The notes beneath the pieces are model-generated. The model searched no databases. It was given only the letters and a program-made list of their open reading frames with translations, and was not told the origin of the DNA. Position numbers and translations under genes: made by a program. A stretch of 64,000 bases of DNA. Origin: Arthrobacter sp. 9AX (GTDB lineage Bacteria > Actinomycetota > Actinomycetes > Actinomycetales > Micrococcaceae). The stretch is taken from positions 602,416 through 666,415 of the forward strand of contig NZ_LR733293.1 in assembly GCF_902506095.1 (NCBI RefSeq). Direction: 5' to 3'. Below, piece by piece: positions 33,023-42,248 of this stretch (its first letter is position 1; each line of letters starts with the position of its first letter).

Positions 33023-33885
33023 TGCGCACCCGACTCGACCACCTGGTCACCTCCGCCCTCCAGCAGCGCTCCGCCGTCCCGGCGTTCACCTGCTACGACT
33101 TCACCACGGCCCTGGCCGTGGTGGCGGCGGCCGAAGAAGCCGGCCGCGGCGTCATCCTGCTCGTCGCTCCCAAGACGGCTGCCACGCCCAACGGCCTGCG
33201 CCTCATCGGAGCCCTCCGCGGCCTGGCGGACGCCGCCGCCGTGCCGGTCGCCGTGCAGCTTGACCACGCCACGGACCTTCAAGTGATGTCCGACGCCGTC
33301 ACAGCGGGGGCGGATTCGGCCCTCGCCGACGGTTCGTCCTTGCCTTATGAGGACAACATCGCGCTGGTCCTGGCGGCCCGCCGCCTGCTGGGTCCGGACG
33401 TGGTGCTGGAAGCAGAGCTGGGCGGGCTCGCCGGCGACGAAGACCGCGCCTTCTCTGCCGACCAGCCCGCAGACCAGGCCGGCGTGTCCGTTGCCGGGCT
33501 GACGGACTCGGCGCAGGTGGAGGACTTTGTGTCCCGGACCGGCGCGGAACTGCTGGCAGTCGCCGTCGGAAACGTCCACGGCAAGTACAAGGGCGAGCCG
33601 CAGCTGCGCTGGGACGTGCTGCAGGACATCGCGGTGCGCACGCACCTTCCGCTGGTGCTGCACGGAGCCTCCGGCATTCCGGCCGAAGAGCTCGTGAAGG
33701 CGGCCGCCATGAACGTGGGCAAGGTCAACTTCAACACCGAGCTCCGCACCGGCGTGCTCGCCACCCTCCAGGAGCAGCTGCCGGCCCACCGGTCCGACGG
33801 CGAAAACCTCCAAGGGCTCCTGGGCCACTGGAACCAGTCTGTGGGCAGCTTCGCCAGCACCACCCTGGCGACCCTCACCCGGTAG
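33022..33885 (+). CDS. Class II (metal-dependent) ketose-bisphosphate-type aldolase
   Basis: A 287-residue class II aldolase of the Fba/GatY/KbaY fold. Catalytic Asp81 and metal ligand His82 (QLDHATD), Glu132 (EAELGG), His186 (GNVHGKYKG) and His214 (LVLHGASG) are all present. The segment LADGSSLPYEDNI is the usual MxDGSxxxxxEN variant. Family members cleave ketose (bis)phosphates to DHAP and an aldehyde. In this operon it takes the place of OtnC, the decarboxylating adducin-type aldolase of the E. coli pathway. That implies a different product or substrate; DHAP plus glyoxylate or a similar two-carbon acid is possible but not shown. Confidence 0.87.
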   Translation: MRTRLDHLVTSALQQRSAVPAFTCYDFTTALAVVAAAEEAGRGVILLVAPKTAATPNGLRLIGALRGLADAAAVPVAVQLDHATDLQVMSDAVTAGADSALADGSSLPYEDNIALVLAARRLLGPDVVLEAELGGLAGDEDRAFSADQPADQAGVSVAGLTDSAQVEDFVSRTGAELLAVAVGNVHGKYKGEPQLRWDVLQDIAVRTHLPLVLHGASGIPAEELVKAAAMNVGKVNFNTELRTGVLATLQEQLPAHRSDGENLQGLLGHWNQSVGSFASTTLATLTR

Positions 33886-33927
33886 GGCAGCCAAACTCTT
33901 CGCTGAGAGGGGGGCTGGGATCAAGCA

Positions 33928-34332
33928 ATGATCCTGGCCTCCCTCTTTTTTGCCTTCATTGCCGCCGCGCTGCACGTCTTCATTTTCAGCATGGAGTCGG
34001 TCACCTGGACCAGGCCGGCCACGTGGAAGCGCTTTGGCGTGGCATCCCAGGCCGACGCCGAAACCACCCGGCCGCTGGCCTGCAACCAGGGCTTCTACAA
34101 TCTGTTCCTGGCCATTGGAGCGTTCATCGGGGTTGGCTGCGTGGCACTGGGTGCCGGAGGCTCGGCGCAGGAAGTGGTGGGCTGGACCCTGGTCTTTTCC
34201 AGCTGCGGGTCCATGCTCCTGGCCGCCGCAGTCCTGGCCGCAACCGGCAGGAAGTACCTCCGGCCCGCCGCCATCCAAGGCACCCCGCCGCTGCTCGCCG
34301 TCGTACTCGGCCTCCTGGCGGTGGCGCTCTGA
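33928..34332 (+). CDS. DUF1304 membrane protein
   Basis: A 134-residue, four-helix membrane protein. The family pattern is clear: an N-terminal helix with LHVFIFSMESVTWT, the conserved CNQGFYNLFLAIGAF, and two further helices. The function of DUF1304 is unknown. It starts 42 bases after the aldolase gene behind a GAGGGGGG run and may be read from the same operon, but nothing ties it to acid-sugar use. Confidence 0.87.
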   Translation: MILASLFFAFIAAALHVFIFSMESVTWTRPATWKRFGVASQADAETTRPLACNQGFYNLFLAIGAFIGVGCVALGAGGSAQEVVGWTLVFSSCGSMLLAAAVLAATGRKYLRPAAIQGTPPLLAVVLGLLAVAL

Positions 34333-34424
34333 CTCAGCAGCGGCACTCCCACCCTTGTGGGGAGGGCGGACAGGCGCAAAATAGTGCTGTGAGCAGCGCA
34401 ACGTTGCCGTAAAGGGGAAACACG

Positions 34425-35765
34425 GTGTTCGGCATTGCCAGGCAGGGGAGGGGATCGCGGCTGGCTGCGACGGGCGGCCGCGACGCCGTCATCGACCTTG
34501 TGCGTTTCTTCTGCCTGGCACTGGTGGTTGTGGGACATTGCATGATGGTCAGCCCGCTGCTGCATGCGGACGGGACGGTGACCACCCAGAACACCCTCGC
34601 GGAGCAGGACTGGTTCGAGCCCGTGATCTGGATTTTTATGGTGATGCCGCTGTTCTTTGTCACCGGCGGCATCACGGGACTGCAGTCGTGGCGGCGACTC
34701 AAGGCCGGCGGCGGAACGGGGGCGCAGTTCGTCCGGGTCCGGCTGCTGCGCCTGGTCCGGCCTGCCATGGCGCTGCTGGCGGTGATGTTCCTGGGGTTGT
34801 GGACCGCAGGGCTGCTTGGGGTGGACCCGCAGGTGGTCCAGCTGATGGCCGCAGGTGCCGCGATGCCGCTGTGGTTCCTGGCCGCTTACCTTGCGGCGCA
34901 GTTGAACATCCCGCTGCTGGCCGCTTGCCACGCCCGGGCCCCGTGGCTCACCCTGGGTGCCTTCACCGGGCTGGTGGTGGCCGTGGACTGCCTGCGCGGC
35001 GCCCTCCCCATCCTGGCCAACGCCAACCTGGTGTTCCTGTGGTGCGCCGTGCAGCAGTTGGGGTTCCTGGCAGCGGACGGGTACTGGGCGAGGGTTTCGG
35101 GGTCAGGGCTGGTGGGGATCGTGGTGTCGGCCAATCTTGTCCTGGGAATTGTCACGGGCCTCGGGCTCTACCCGGGAAACATGCTGGTGAACCTCAACCC
35201 TCCCAGCCTCTGCCTGCTCCTGCTGGGCGTTTCGCAGGCTGCCGTCCTTGAACTTGCCCGCCCGGCGCTGGCGCCGCTGTGCTCCCTGCGTTGGGTGAAG
35301 GCCCTGCTGTCTGTGGCGGGAGCCTGCTCGCTGACCGTGTACCTCTGGCACTTGCCGCTGCTGGTGGGGATGTCCGGGCTGCTCCTGCTCACCCCCATTC
35401 CCAAACCGGAGTCGGGCACGGCGGCGTGGTGGTGGGCCAGGCCTGTGGTGCTCCTGGCCCTGCTCCTGCTGCTGCTGCCGGTGGTGGCTGCCCTCGGCCG
35501 CCTGGAGGGACGGCCGACGGCGGCCGGCACCTTGGGCGCACGTCCTCCTGCCGTGGCGGCCGGCGTTGTTGTGGTCTTCCTTCCCGTCTCGGCCGCCGCC
35601 CTGGGCGGACTTTCGCTGGCAGTGCTGGGGGCCGGTGCGGTGTGCTTCGCTATGGCCGTCGTCATGCTCGGCGGAATACCGGGCAGGAGTCGCAGGGCCG
35701 CGCGGCCCACCTCCGGGGGCGGGCGCAGGAGGGGGCGCCGGGGCATTGCCAGCGGAGTGAAGTAG
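34425..35765 (+). CDS. Acyltransferase-3 family membrane protein
   Basis: A 446-residue integral membrane protein with about ten helices. The N-terminus has DLVRFFCLALVVVGHCMM, containing the conserved His of acyltransferase family 3, followed by PLFFVTGGITGLQSW and RVRLLRLVRPAM. These enzymes O-acetylate surface sugars or peptidoglycan from cytoplasmic acyl-CoA. The C-terminal 90 residues are Ala/Gly/Arg-rich. GTG is used as start, with AAAGGGGA upstream. The acceptor is unknown. Confidence 0.8.
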   Translation: MFGIARQGRGSRLAATGGRDAVIDLVRFFCLALVVVGHCMMVSPLLHADGTVTTQNTLAEQDWFEPVIWIFMVMPLFFVTGGITGLQSWRRLKAGGGTGAQFVRVRLLRLVRPAMALLAVMFLGLWTAGLLGVDPQVVQLMAAGAAMPLWFLAAYLAAQLNIPLLAACHARAPWLTLGAFTGLVVAVDCLRGALPILANANLVFLWCAVQQLGFLAADGYWARVSGSGLVGIVVSANLVLGIVTGLGLYPGNMLVNLNPPSLCLLLLGVSQAAVLELARPALAPLCSLRWVKALLSVAGACSLTVYLWHLPLLVGMSGLLLLTPIPKPESGTAAWWWARPVVLLALLLLLLPVVAALGRLEGRPTAAGTLGARPPAVAAGVVVVFLPVSAAALGGLSLAVLGAGAVCFAMAVVMLGGIPGRSRRAARPTSGGGRRRGRRGIASGVK

Positions 35766-35780
35766 TGCCATGGTCGAACC

Positions 35781-36134
35781 ATGACCGAGAACATGATGTC
35801 CACCGAGGATAGGTTCACCCCCGACGTCTCGCTGCGGCGCAACGACGCGCAGCACCGCTACGAACTGCTTGTGGGCGGCAAACTCGCCGTCCAGACCTTC
35901 TACCGGGACCTGCCCGGCCACATCGACTTCACCCACACTGAAACATCGCCCGACTTCGAAGGCCGGGGCCTGGGCAAGGTCCTGGCCCACTTCGCGCTGG
36001 ACGACGTTGTGGCAGCGGGAAAGCGGATCATCCCCCACTGCCCGTTCATCGCCGCCTACCTGCGCAAGCACGAGGACTACGAACAGTGCGTTGACTGGCC
36101 GGAGCAGCCGGTCAGGACCGGCCTGGGGGCTTAG
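35781..36134 (+). CDS. GNAT-like N-acetyltransferase (YjdJ/Gcn5-related short form)
   Basis: A 117-residue protein of the short GNAT group. It has the acetyl-CoA-binding sequence GRGLGKVLAHFALDD, preceded by the strand HIDFTHTETSPDFEG and followed by the IIPHCPFIAAYLRKH motif with a conserved Cys. The start has no ribosome site; CATGGT six bases upstream may be a -10 for a leaderless message. The substrate is unknown. Confidence 0.85.
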   Translation: MTENMMSTEDRFTPDVSLRRNDAQHRYELLVGGKLAVQTFYRDLPGHIDFTHTETSPDFEGRGLGKVLAHFALDDVVAAGKRIIPHCPFIAAYLRKHEDYEQCVDWPEQPVRTGLGA

Positions 36135-36172
36135 CCGGCCGGAAAAATCCGGAGAATGCCGGGCGCCCCGGG

Positions 36173-36493
36173 TCAGCTGGCCAGGGCGTGTTCCGCGGCT
36201 GCGGGGACGTCGATGGTGAAGCCGCAGGCGCAGCGGTAGGTTTCCACCGCGGGTGACAGGCCGACGGCGGACGGCAGGCGGGCGCCGACCGGAACAACCC
36301 GGGCGCCGTCCACGAGTACCGGCTGGTACAGCGGTGTTTCGTCCGGGTCCACGCGCTTCATCGGGGTGCGGCAATGCATCTTGGTGCTCAGCGTGTCCAG
36401 CAAGCCCAGATCCGGGGTGCGGATGGAGCTCATGGGAACTGCTTCTGCAGTTTCCGTCGGGGCGGGAAACTGGTCTTTTATAGCGCTGGTCAT
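36173..36493 (-). CDS. Small hypothetical protein with a CACGF motif
   Basis: A 106-residue soluble protein. It contains CRTPMKRVDPDETPLYQPVLVDG and ends with YRCACGFTIDVPAAAEHALAS; the cysteines could bind a metal. Not recognised. An AAGGA site precedes the ATG, and the AAGCATGC motif lies 90 bases upstream. It converges on the GNAT gene, with a small hairpin between them. Confidence 0.6.
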   Translation of the reverse strand: MTSAIKDQFPAPTETAEAVPMSSIRTPDLGLLDTLSTKMHCRTPMKRVDPDETPLYQPVLVDGARVVPVGARLPSAVGLSPAVETYRCACGFTIDVPAAAEHALAS

Positions 36494-36582
36494 GATGTTC
36501 GTCCTTGGGCTTCTTACGGGACTGCCGGCATTGGCAGGCCCGCCGCGACTGCTTGCGGAAGTTGATTTACCCCATAAGCAAA

Positions 36583-36593
36583 GCATGCTTACT
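36583..36593 (-). promoter_or_regulatory. AGTAAGCATGC motif upstream of the small hypothetical gene
   Basis: On the minus strand it reads TTAGTAAGCATGCTTTGC, sharing the core of the palindrome before the GlsB gene. It lies 90 bases upstream of its gene. Confidence 0.45.
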
Positions 36594-36808
36594 AATCTCA
36601 AAACAAATCCCCGTGTTTCCCAGGTCACATCCAAGGCCGCTTTTGTTGAGCTGCGACGCCCTAACAGCGCCGCCGCTGCCACCGGTGGGGACATTTTGCG
36701 GCAGATGGCCGGTTGCCGCCAGTCAATGACGCTACGCGAACATCTAAAAACCGCGGAAAGATAGCTGTTCCAGTAAATACATCACGGAAGTTTGATTAAA
36801 AGGCTCAC

Positions 36809-36827
36809 CTAAGTAAGGGTTACCTAT
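36809..36827. promoter_or_regulatory. DtxR/IdeR-type iron box of the desferrioxamine operon
   Basis: The 19 bases match TWAGGTWAGSCTWACCTWA at 15 positions. A second right half-site, AGGCTCACCTAA (36801-36812), overlaps its left end, so two dimers could bind. It lies 35 bases before the desA start, where iron-loaded repressor would block transcription. Confidence 0.78.
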
Positions 36828-36861
36828 GCAATGGAGTGAAACGCCGACCGAAGGATGACCA

Positions 36862-38457
36862 GTGCCGCTGATGCCCCGCCTTGATGAGTTAGAAGTGGAC
36901 GAGCCGCGAGGCGAACAGGACCCGCCGGGCAAGGACTTCGGCTCCAGGGTGGAACTCGCTCTCTCGGCCAGCAACCACCTCCTCAACGCACGCAACTCGC
37001 CACGGTACGTGGCGCAGGTGCTGCAGGGGGTCACGGCCGTGGCCACCAAACTGGAGCGGACCACCCGGCCGTTCACCGGCGTCGGACCCTCCGAAGTGAA
37101 GGCCCGCGTCGGTGCGGTGGACCTCGAAACACCCCTGCCGGACACGGCAGCAGCCCTGCAGGAACTCGAAGACGTGTACCTGCGTGACGCCATCTACTTC
37201 CACGACGCCAAGTACGCCGCACACCTGAACTGCCCCGTGGTGATTCCGGCGCTGGTGGGCGAGGCCGTCCTGTCCGCTGTGAACTCCTCCATGGACACCT
37301 GGGACCAAAGCGCCGGCGCCACCATGATCGAGCGGCGCCTCATTGACTGGAGCGCCGAAAGGCTGGACCTGGGCGACGACGCCGACGGCATCTTCACCTC
37401 CGGCGGCAGCCAATCCAACCTCCAGGCCTTGCTGATCGCCCGCAACCACGCCGTCGCCGGCCTCCGCCAGGACCCTGCCCGCGCCGGACTCCGACTGCCG
37501 GCCCTGCTGGATTCGCTGCGGATCTTCACGTCCGAGGACAGCCACTTCAGCATCCAGAAGTCGGCCTCCCTGCTGGGGATGGGATTCGACGCCGTGATCA
37601 CCGTCCCCTGCACCGGCGACCACCGAATGGACCCTGCCGCCCTCGCCGAAGCCATGGCAGCGGCAAGCGGCGCCGGCCTGACCCCGATGGCAGTGGTGGC
37701 CACCGCAGGAACCACCGACTTCGGTGCGGTGGATCCGCTTGCGGAACTCGCCGCCCTCGCCAGGGCATATGGCGCCTGGTTCCACGTCGACGCCGCCTAC
37801 GGCGGCGGCCTCATGGTCTCCGGCCGCTACCGCCACCTCCTGGACGGCACCAGGCTCGCTGACTCGGTTACCGTGGACTTCCACAAGACCTTCTTCCAGC
37901 CGGTCAGCTCCAGCGCCCTGCTGGTCCGCGACAGGACCATGCTCCGCCACATCACCTACTACGCGGACTACCTGAACCCGGAAAGCGCAGCCCTCGCCGA
38001 GATCCCCAACCAGGTGGACAAAAGCATCCAGACCACCCGCCGGTTCGATGCCCTGAAGCTGTGGCTCACCCTGCGGATCATGGGCGGGGACGCCATTGGT
38101 GCCCTTTTCGACGAAGCCATCGACCTCGCGGCCCGGGTGGGAACGCTTCTCGCCGCGGACGACGACTTCGAGCTCGCCGCCCCGCCGCAACTGTCCACCC
38201 TGGTTTTCCGCTACCGGCCACGGTTGGCCAGCGGCGGGCGCCTCTCCGAAGATGCTGCCGACGCGCTGAACCCTGCCATCCGCGCCGCCATCTTCGCCTC
38301 CGGGGAAGCGGTAGTGGCCGGCACCAAGGTGGGCGGCCGGCACTACCTGAAATTCACCCTCCTCAACGCCGAGGCCACCCTCGGGGACATTTCCCAGATC
38401 ATCAACTTCCTGCGCCGCACCGGCGCGGGACTGCTGCAGAGCGAGGTATCCGCGTGA
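36862..38457 (+). CDS. desA: PLP-dependent lysine (diamine) decarboxylase of desferrioxamine synthesis
   Basis: A 531-residue group II PLP decarboxylase. The cofactor lysine is Lys342 in [10 protein letters not shown], with [12 protein letters not shown] and [11 protein letters not shown] as further family motifs. DesA turns L-lysine into cadaverine, the first step to desferrioxamines. Relatives named diaminobutyrate decarboxylase share these motifs, but the desB-desC-desD order downstream settles the role. GTG with AAGGA six bases upstream is the start. The stop overlaps the desB start (GTGA). Confidence 0.93.
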   Translation: MPLMPRLDELEVDEPRGEQDPPGKDFGSRVELALSASNHLLNARNSPRYVAQVLQGVTAVATKLERTTRPFTGVGPSEVKARVGAVDLETPLPDTAAALQELEDVYLRDAIYFHDAKYAAHLNCPVVIPALVGEAVLSAVNSSMDTWDQSAGATMIERRLIDWSAERLDLGDDADGIFTSGGSQSNLQALLIARNHAVAGLRQDPARAGLRLPALLDSLRIFTSEDSHFSIQKSASLLGMGFDAVITVPCTGDHRMDPAALAEAMAAASGAGLTPMAVVATAGTTDFGAVDPLAELAALARAYGAWFHVDAAYGGGLMVSGRYRHLLDGTRLADSVTVDFHKTFFQPVSSSALLVRDRTMLRHITYYADYLNPESAALAEIPNQVDKSIQTTRRFDALKLWLTLRIMGGDAIGALFDEAIDLAARVGTLLAADDDFELAAPPQLSTLVFRYRPRLASGGRLSEDAADALNPAIRAAIFASGEAVVAGTKVGGRHYLKFTLLNAEATLGDISQIINFLRRTGAGLLQSEVSA

Positions 38458-39800
38458 GCACCCCCAACTCCGGCAGAATCTACGACTTCGCCGCGGTCGG
38501 CGTCGGGCCCTTCAACCTGGGCCTGGCCGCGTTGACCCAGCCCCTGGAGGGGCTGGACGGCGTCTTCCTGGAACGCCGGGAATCCTTCGACTGGCACCCA
38601 GGCATGATGCTGGAACCTGCCCACCTCCAGGTGCCGTTCATGGCGGACCTCGTCACCCTGGCCGACCCCACCTCGCCATACTCGTTCCTGAACTTCCTGA
38701 AGCAGACCGGACGGCTCTACCGCTTCTACATCCGGGAGAACTTCTACCCGCTGCGGGCCGAATACAACCAGTACTGCCAGTGGGTGGCCGGGCAGTTGCC
38801 CGGCGTCCGTTTTGGCACAACTGTGCTGGAAACGGCGTACGACGACGGCCTGTACCGGCTTTCCGTCTCGGGCCCGGACGGGCCCGAGGTACTGCAGGCG
38901 CGCCGGCTGGTGCTGGGCACCGGCACCTCCCCGTACGTGCCGTCGTCGGCTGAGGCGATGGTGGCCGATGCGGCCGCCGGCTGCGGGGGACTGGTCCTGC
39001 ACAACGCAGACTACCTGGCACGCAAGGCCGAACTGCAGCAGCAGCGCAGCATCACCATCCTGGGCAGCGGCCAGAGCGCCGCCGAGATTTATTATGAGCT
39101 GCTGCAGGAGTCGGACGCCCACGGGTACCAGCTGAACTGGGTCACCCGCTCCGGCCGGTTCTTCCCGCTGGAATACACCAAGCTGACCCTCGAGATGACC
39201 TCACCCGAGTACGTGGACTACTTCCACGGCCTCCCGCAGCACCAGCGCGACTACCTGAACAAAACCCAGAAGAACCTGTACAAAGGCATCAACTCGGACC
39301 TGATCGACGCCATCTACGACCTGCTGTACGCCAGGAGCATTTCCGGCCTGGTGGATACCCGGTTGCTGACCCATTCCACGCTGACGGGTGCCCGCTGGAA
39401 TCCGGAAGCCGGAACCTACACCCTGCACCTGGACCACGGCGAGCAGGGCTCCGCCTACACCCTGGACAGCGACGCCGTGGTGCTCGCCACCGGTTACGGC
39501 TACCGGGAACCGGCCTTCCTGGCCGGCATCCAGGACCGCCTCGCCCGGGACGGCGCAGGCAGGTTTGCGGTGGACCGGAACTACAGTACCGGGGTTGAAC
39601 CCGGTGAGATTTTTGTCCAGAACGCCGAGCTGCACACGCACGGTTTCGTCACGCCGGACCTGGGCATGGGCGCGTACCGGAACTCCTGCATCCTGCGCGA
39701 AATCACCGGCCGGGAGGTGTACCCTGTGGAGCGCAGCATCGCGTTCCAGCAGTTCGGGGCACCGGCGGATATCAGCGCTGCGGCAGGGGTGCCGGCATGA
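38454..39800 (+). CDS. desB: Cadaverine (lysine/ornithine-type) N-monooxygenase
   Basis: A 448-residue FAD- and NADPH-dependent N-hydroxylase. The FAD motif [11 protein letters not shown] is near residue 16, the NADPH motif [14 protein letters not shown] near 205, and the late ATGYGYREP motif marks the family. It makes N-hydroxycadaverine. The GTG start lies inside the desA stop, and the gene overlaps desC by four bases, so translation is coupled along the whole operon. A longer upstream frame is only overlap with desA. Confidence 0.93.
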   Translation: MSTPNSGRIYDFAAVGVGPFNLGLAALTQPLEGLDGVFLERRESFDWHPGMMLEPAHLQVPFMADLVTLADPTSPYSFLNFLKQTGRLYRFYIRENFYPLRAEYNQYCQWVAGQLPGVRFGTTVLETAYDDGLYRLSVSGPDGPEVLQARRLVLGTGTSPYVPSSAEAMVADAAAGCGGLVLHNADYLARKAELQQQRSITILGSGQSAAEIYYELLQESDAHGYQLNWVTRSGRFFPLEYTKLTLEMTSPEYVDYFHGLPQHQRDYLNKTQKNLYKGINSDLIDAIYDLLYARSISGLVDTRLLTHSTLTGARWNPEAGTYTLHLDHGEQGSAYTLDSDAVVLATGYGYREPAFLAGIQDRLARDGAGRFAVDRNYSTGVEPGEIFVQNAELHTHGFVTPDLGMGAYRNSCILREITGREVYPVERSIAFQQFGAPADISAAAGVPA

Positions 39801-40381
39801 ACTTCACTTTCCGCTGCCTCGATGCCCAGGCTGACGCACCGCTCCTCCACAGCTGGGTGACCCGGCCCTACGCCGCGTTCTGGGGCATGCTGTCCGCAAG
39901 CGTTGAGGACGTGGTGGACGAGTACACGACGATCCAGGCCAGCGGCCATCACCACGCCCTGCTGGGGCTCGACGACGGTGTCCCCGCCTTCCTGATGGAG
40001 GAGTACCTCCCGGCCTCCTCGCCGCTGGACGCTGTATATCCCGTCCTCCCCGGCGACCTGGGGATGCACCTGCTGGTGGCGCCGCCGTCGAATGGCCCGG
40101 TGGCCGGCTACACCACGGCGGTGATGGACGCGGTGCTGGGCGGCCTGTTCGCCAAGCCCGGGGTGGACCGTGTGGTGGTGGAGCCGGATGCCCGGAACAC
40201 CAGGATCCATGCACTCAATGCGCGGCTGGGATTCCAGCCCGCCGGGGTGGTGACCCTCCCGGACAAGGACGCGCTGCTGAGTTTCTGCAGCCGCGACGAC
40301 TACCTGGCCGCCCGCGAAGCCCTACCGTTCAGCACCCCTGAATCCACCCGCACACCCGTCCCGCAGGGAGCATCACTGTGA
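39797..40381 (+). CDS. desC: Acyl-CoA N-acyltransferase of siderophore synthesis
   Basis: A 194-residue GNAT-fold enzyme of the siderophore group, with [16 protein letters not shown] near the N-terminus, [12 protein letters not shown] in the middle and [25 protein letters not shown] as the acetyl-CoA/helix motif. DesC transfers succinyl or acetyl from CoA to N-hydroxycadaverine. The balance between the two sets whether cyclic (E) or acyl-capped (B/G type) desferrioxamine forms. It overlaps desB (ATGA) and desD (GTGA). Confidence 0.92.
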   Translation: MNFTFRCLDAQADAPLLHSWVTRPYAAFWGMLSASVEDVVDEYTTIQASGHHHALLGLDDGVPAFLMEEYLPASSPLDAVYPVLPGDLGMHLLVAPPSNGPVAGYTTAVMDAVLGGLFAKPGVDRVVVEPDARNTRIHALNARLGFQPAGVVTLPDKDALLSFCSRDDYLAAREALPFSTPESTRTPVPQGASL

Positions 40382-42210
40382 CCATCGACCTCGATCCGGC
40401 CCTGACTCTGGTCCCCGCCGCCGCACCGCACCTCAGCGGCGACCGGTGGGACAACGCGAACCGGCACCTGCTCCGCAAGGCGCTCGCCGAGTTTTCGCAC
40501 GAAAGGATCCTCGCCCCGGAGCTCCTGGTCGCGGGGAACGGCGCCTACCGGGTCCGCAGCGCATCCCTTGAATACCGCTTCACCGCCAGGGTCCTGGAAC
40601 TGGAGCACTGGTCCATTGACGCCGGTTCCATCCGTTGCTTCCGGGACGGCACTGAATCGCCGCTGGACGTACTGGAGTTCATCACGGCGTTCCACGAGAC
40701 CTTGGGCATCAACCTCCAGATGCTCCCGGTTCATCTGGAAGAAGTCAGCAGCACCCTGGCAAGCCACGTCTACAAGCAGTGGGCCGGGCAGCCCCCGGCC
40801 GCCGAACTTGCGGCCGGAGTTACCGGTGGCCTCGATCCTGCCCGGGATTTCCAGGCCATCGAGCGCAGCATGACCGAAGGGCACCCCTGCTTCGTGGCCA
40901 ACAACGGGCGGCTGGGGTTTGGCATCAGCGACTACCACGCCTTCGCACCGGAGACAGGTGCCCCGGTGCAACTGGAGTGGATCGCCGTGAACCGCAGCCA
41001 CGCGGTGTTCACCGCAACGGCAGGCCTCGACTACCGCGCCCATCTGGACGCCGAACTTGGCCCGCTGCTCGGCGATCTTGACGCCGAACTGCGGCTGCAG
41101 GGCCTCGACCCGGAGGAGTATTTCCTGATGCCCGTGCACCCGTGGCAGTGGGAAAACAAGCTCACCGTGACGTTCGCGGCCGAGATCGCCCGGCAGCGCA
41201 TCGTCTACCTGGGCACCGGCAGGGACAACTACCAGGCGCAGCAATCCATCCGGACCTTCTTCAACACCAGTGCTCCCGCCCGGCACTACGTGAAAACCGC
41301 CATGTCCGTGTTGAACATGGGCTTTATGCGCGGCTTATCCCCGCAGTACATGAAGGCCACCCCCGCCATCAACGACTGGCTCCGAAACCTGATCGACGCT
41401 GACGCCACCCTCCAACGCCGGGGATTCACCATGATCGGCGAGCTCGCAGCGATCGGCTACCACAACGGGTACTACGAGGCCGCCTCCGCCAAGGGTTCGC
41501 CGTACCGGAAGATGCTCTCTGCCCTGTGGAGGGAAAGTCCCCTGCCCCTGCTGCAAGAGGGGCAGCAGCTGTCCACGATGGCCGCGCTCCTGCACGTCGA
41601 TGCGGAGGGCAACCCAATGGTTTCGGCGTTGATCGAACGTTCCGGACTTGCTGCGGAGCAGTGGCTGCGGCAGTACTTCGAGGCCTACCTGGTGCCGTTG
41701 GTGCACTGCCTGTTTACCTACGAGCTCGCCTTTATGCCGCACGGCGAGAACGTCATCCTCGTCCTCGAGGACGGGGTGCCGGTGCGGGCCATCATGAAGG
41801 ACATTGCCGAGGAGATCGTGGTGATGGGGGACCGGCTGGACCTTCCGGATGAGGTGTCCCGGATCAAGGCGGCCATTCCGGACGGGGAAAAGGTGCTGGC
41901 CATCTTCACGGACATCTTCGACTGCATCTTCCGCTTCCTCGCGGCACTGCTGGAGGAGGACGGCAAGCTCAGCCAGGAGGAGTTCTGGCGGACTGCCGCT
42001 GCTGCCATCAAGGACTACCAGGAGCAGCACCCGGAACTCGCCGGCCAGTTCGCCCGGCACGACCTCTTCGCGGCCGACTTCGAGCTGTCCTGCCTGAACC
42101 GGCTGCAGTTGCGGAACAACCAGCAGATGCTGGACCTGGCCGATCCCTCCGGCGGGCTCCAGATGGCCGGGCGGCTCGCGAACCCGCTGGCGCGGTTCGC
42201 GGCGCAGTAG
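40378..42210 (+). CDS. desD: NIS siderophore synthetase (IucA/IucC family)
   Basis: A 610-residue ATP-dependent synthetase. Family motifs include GHPCFVANNGRLGFGISDY, LMPVHPWQWENK, the ATP-loop segment IRTFFNTSAPARHYVKTAMSVLNMG, and HGENVILVLEDG with MKDI. DesD joins three N-hydroxy-N-succinylcadaverine units into the trihydroxamate and closes the ring. It is the last gene of the operon. No exporter or ferrioxamine uptake gene follows directly. Confidence 0.94.
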   Translation: MTIDLDPALTLVPAAAPHLSGDRWDNANRHLLRKALAEFSHERILAPELLVAGNGAYRVRSASLEYRFTARVLELEHWSIDAGSIRCFRDGTESPLDVLEFITAFHETLGINLQMLPVHLEEVSSTLASHVYKQWAGQPPAAELAAGVTGGLDPARDFQAIERSMTEGHPCFVANNGRLGFGISDYHAFAPETGAPVQLEWIAVNRSHAVFTATAGLDYRAHLDAELGPLLGDLDAELRLQGLDPEEYFLMPVHPWQWENKLTVTFAAEIARQRIVYLGTGRDNYQAQQSIRTFFNTSAPARHYVKTAMSVLNMGFMRGLSPQYMKATPAINDWLRNLIDADATLQRRGFTMIGELAAIGYHNGYYEAASAKGSPYRKMLSALWRESPLPLLQEGQQLSTMAALLHVDAEGNPMVSALIERSGLAAEQWLRQYFEAYLVPLVHCLFTYELAFMPHGENVILVLEDGVPVRAIMKDIAEEIVVMGDRLDLPDEVSRIKAAIPDGEKVLAIFTDIFDCIFRFLAALLEEDGKLSQEEFWRTAAAAIKDYQEQHPELAGQFARHDLFAADFELSCLNRLQLRNNQQMLDLADPSGGLQMAGRLANPLARFAAQ

Positions 42211-42236
42211 TGGCGGACAGCGGACCGGCGCGTGGC

Positions 42237-42242
42237 TAGGCT
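42237..42242 (+). promoter_or_regulatory. -10 element (TAGGCT) of a leaderless SDR gene
   Basis: TAGGCT is followed by six bases and ATG, identical in sequence and spacing to the site at 57351. No ribosome site is present. Confidence 0.55.
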
Positions 42243-42248
42243 GGCACC

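Larger units (their letters stand above)
36494..36861. other. Divergent promoter region between a small hypothetical gene and desA
   Basis: No gene is seen. It is clearly richer in A/T than its surroundings. It holds the AAGCATGC motif that serves the small hypothetical gene on the left and the iron box that serves the siderophore operon on the right. Confidence 0.7.
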
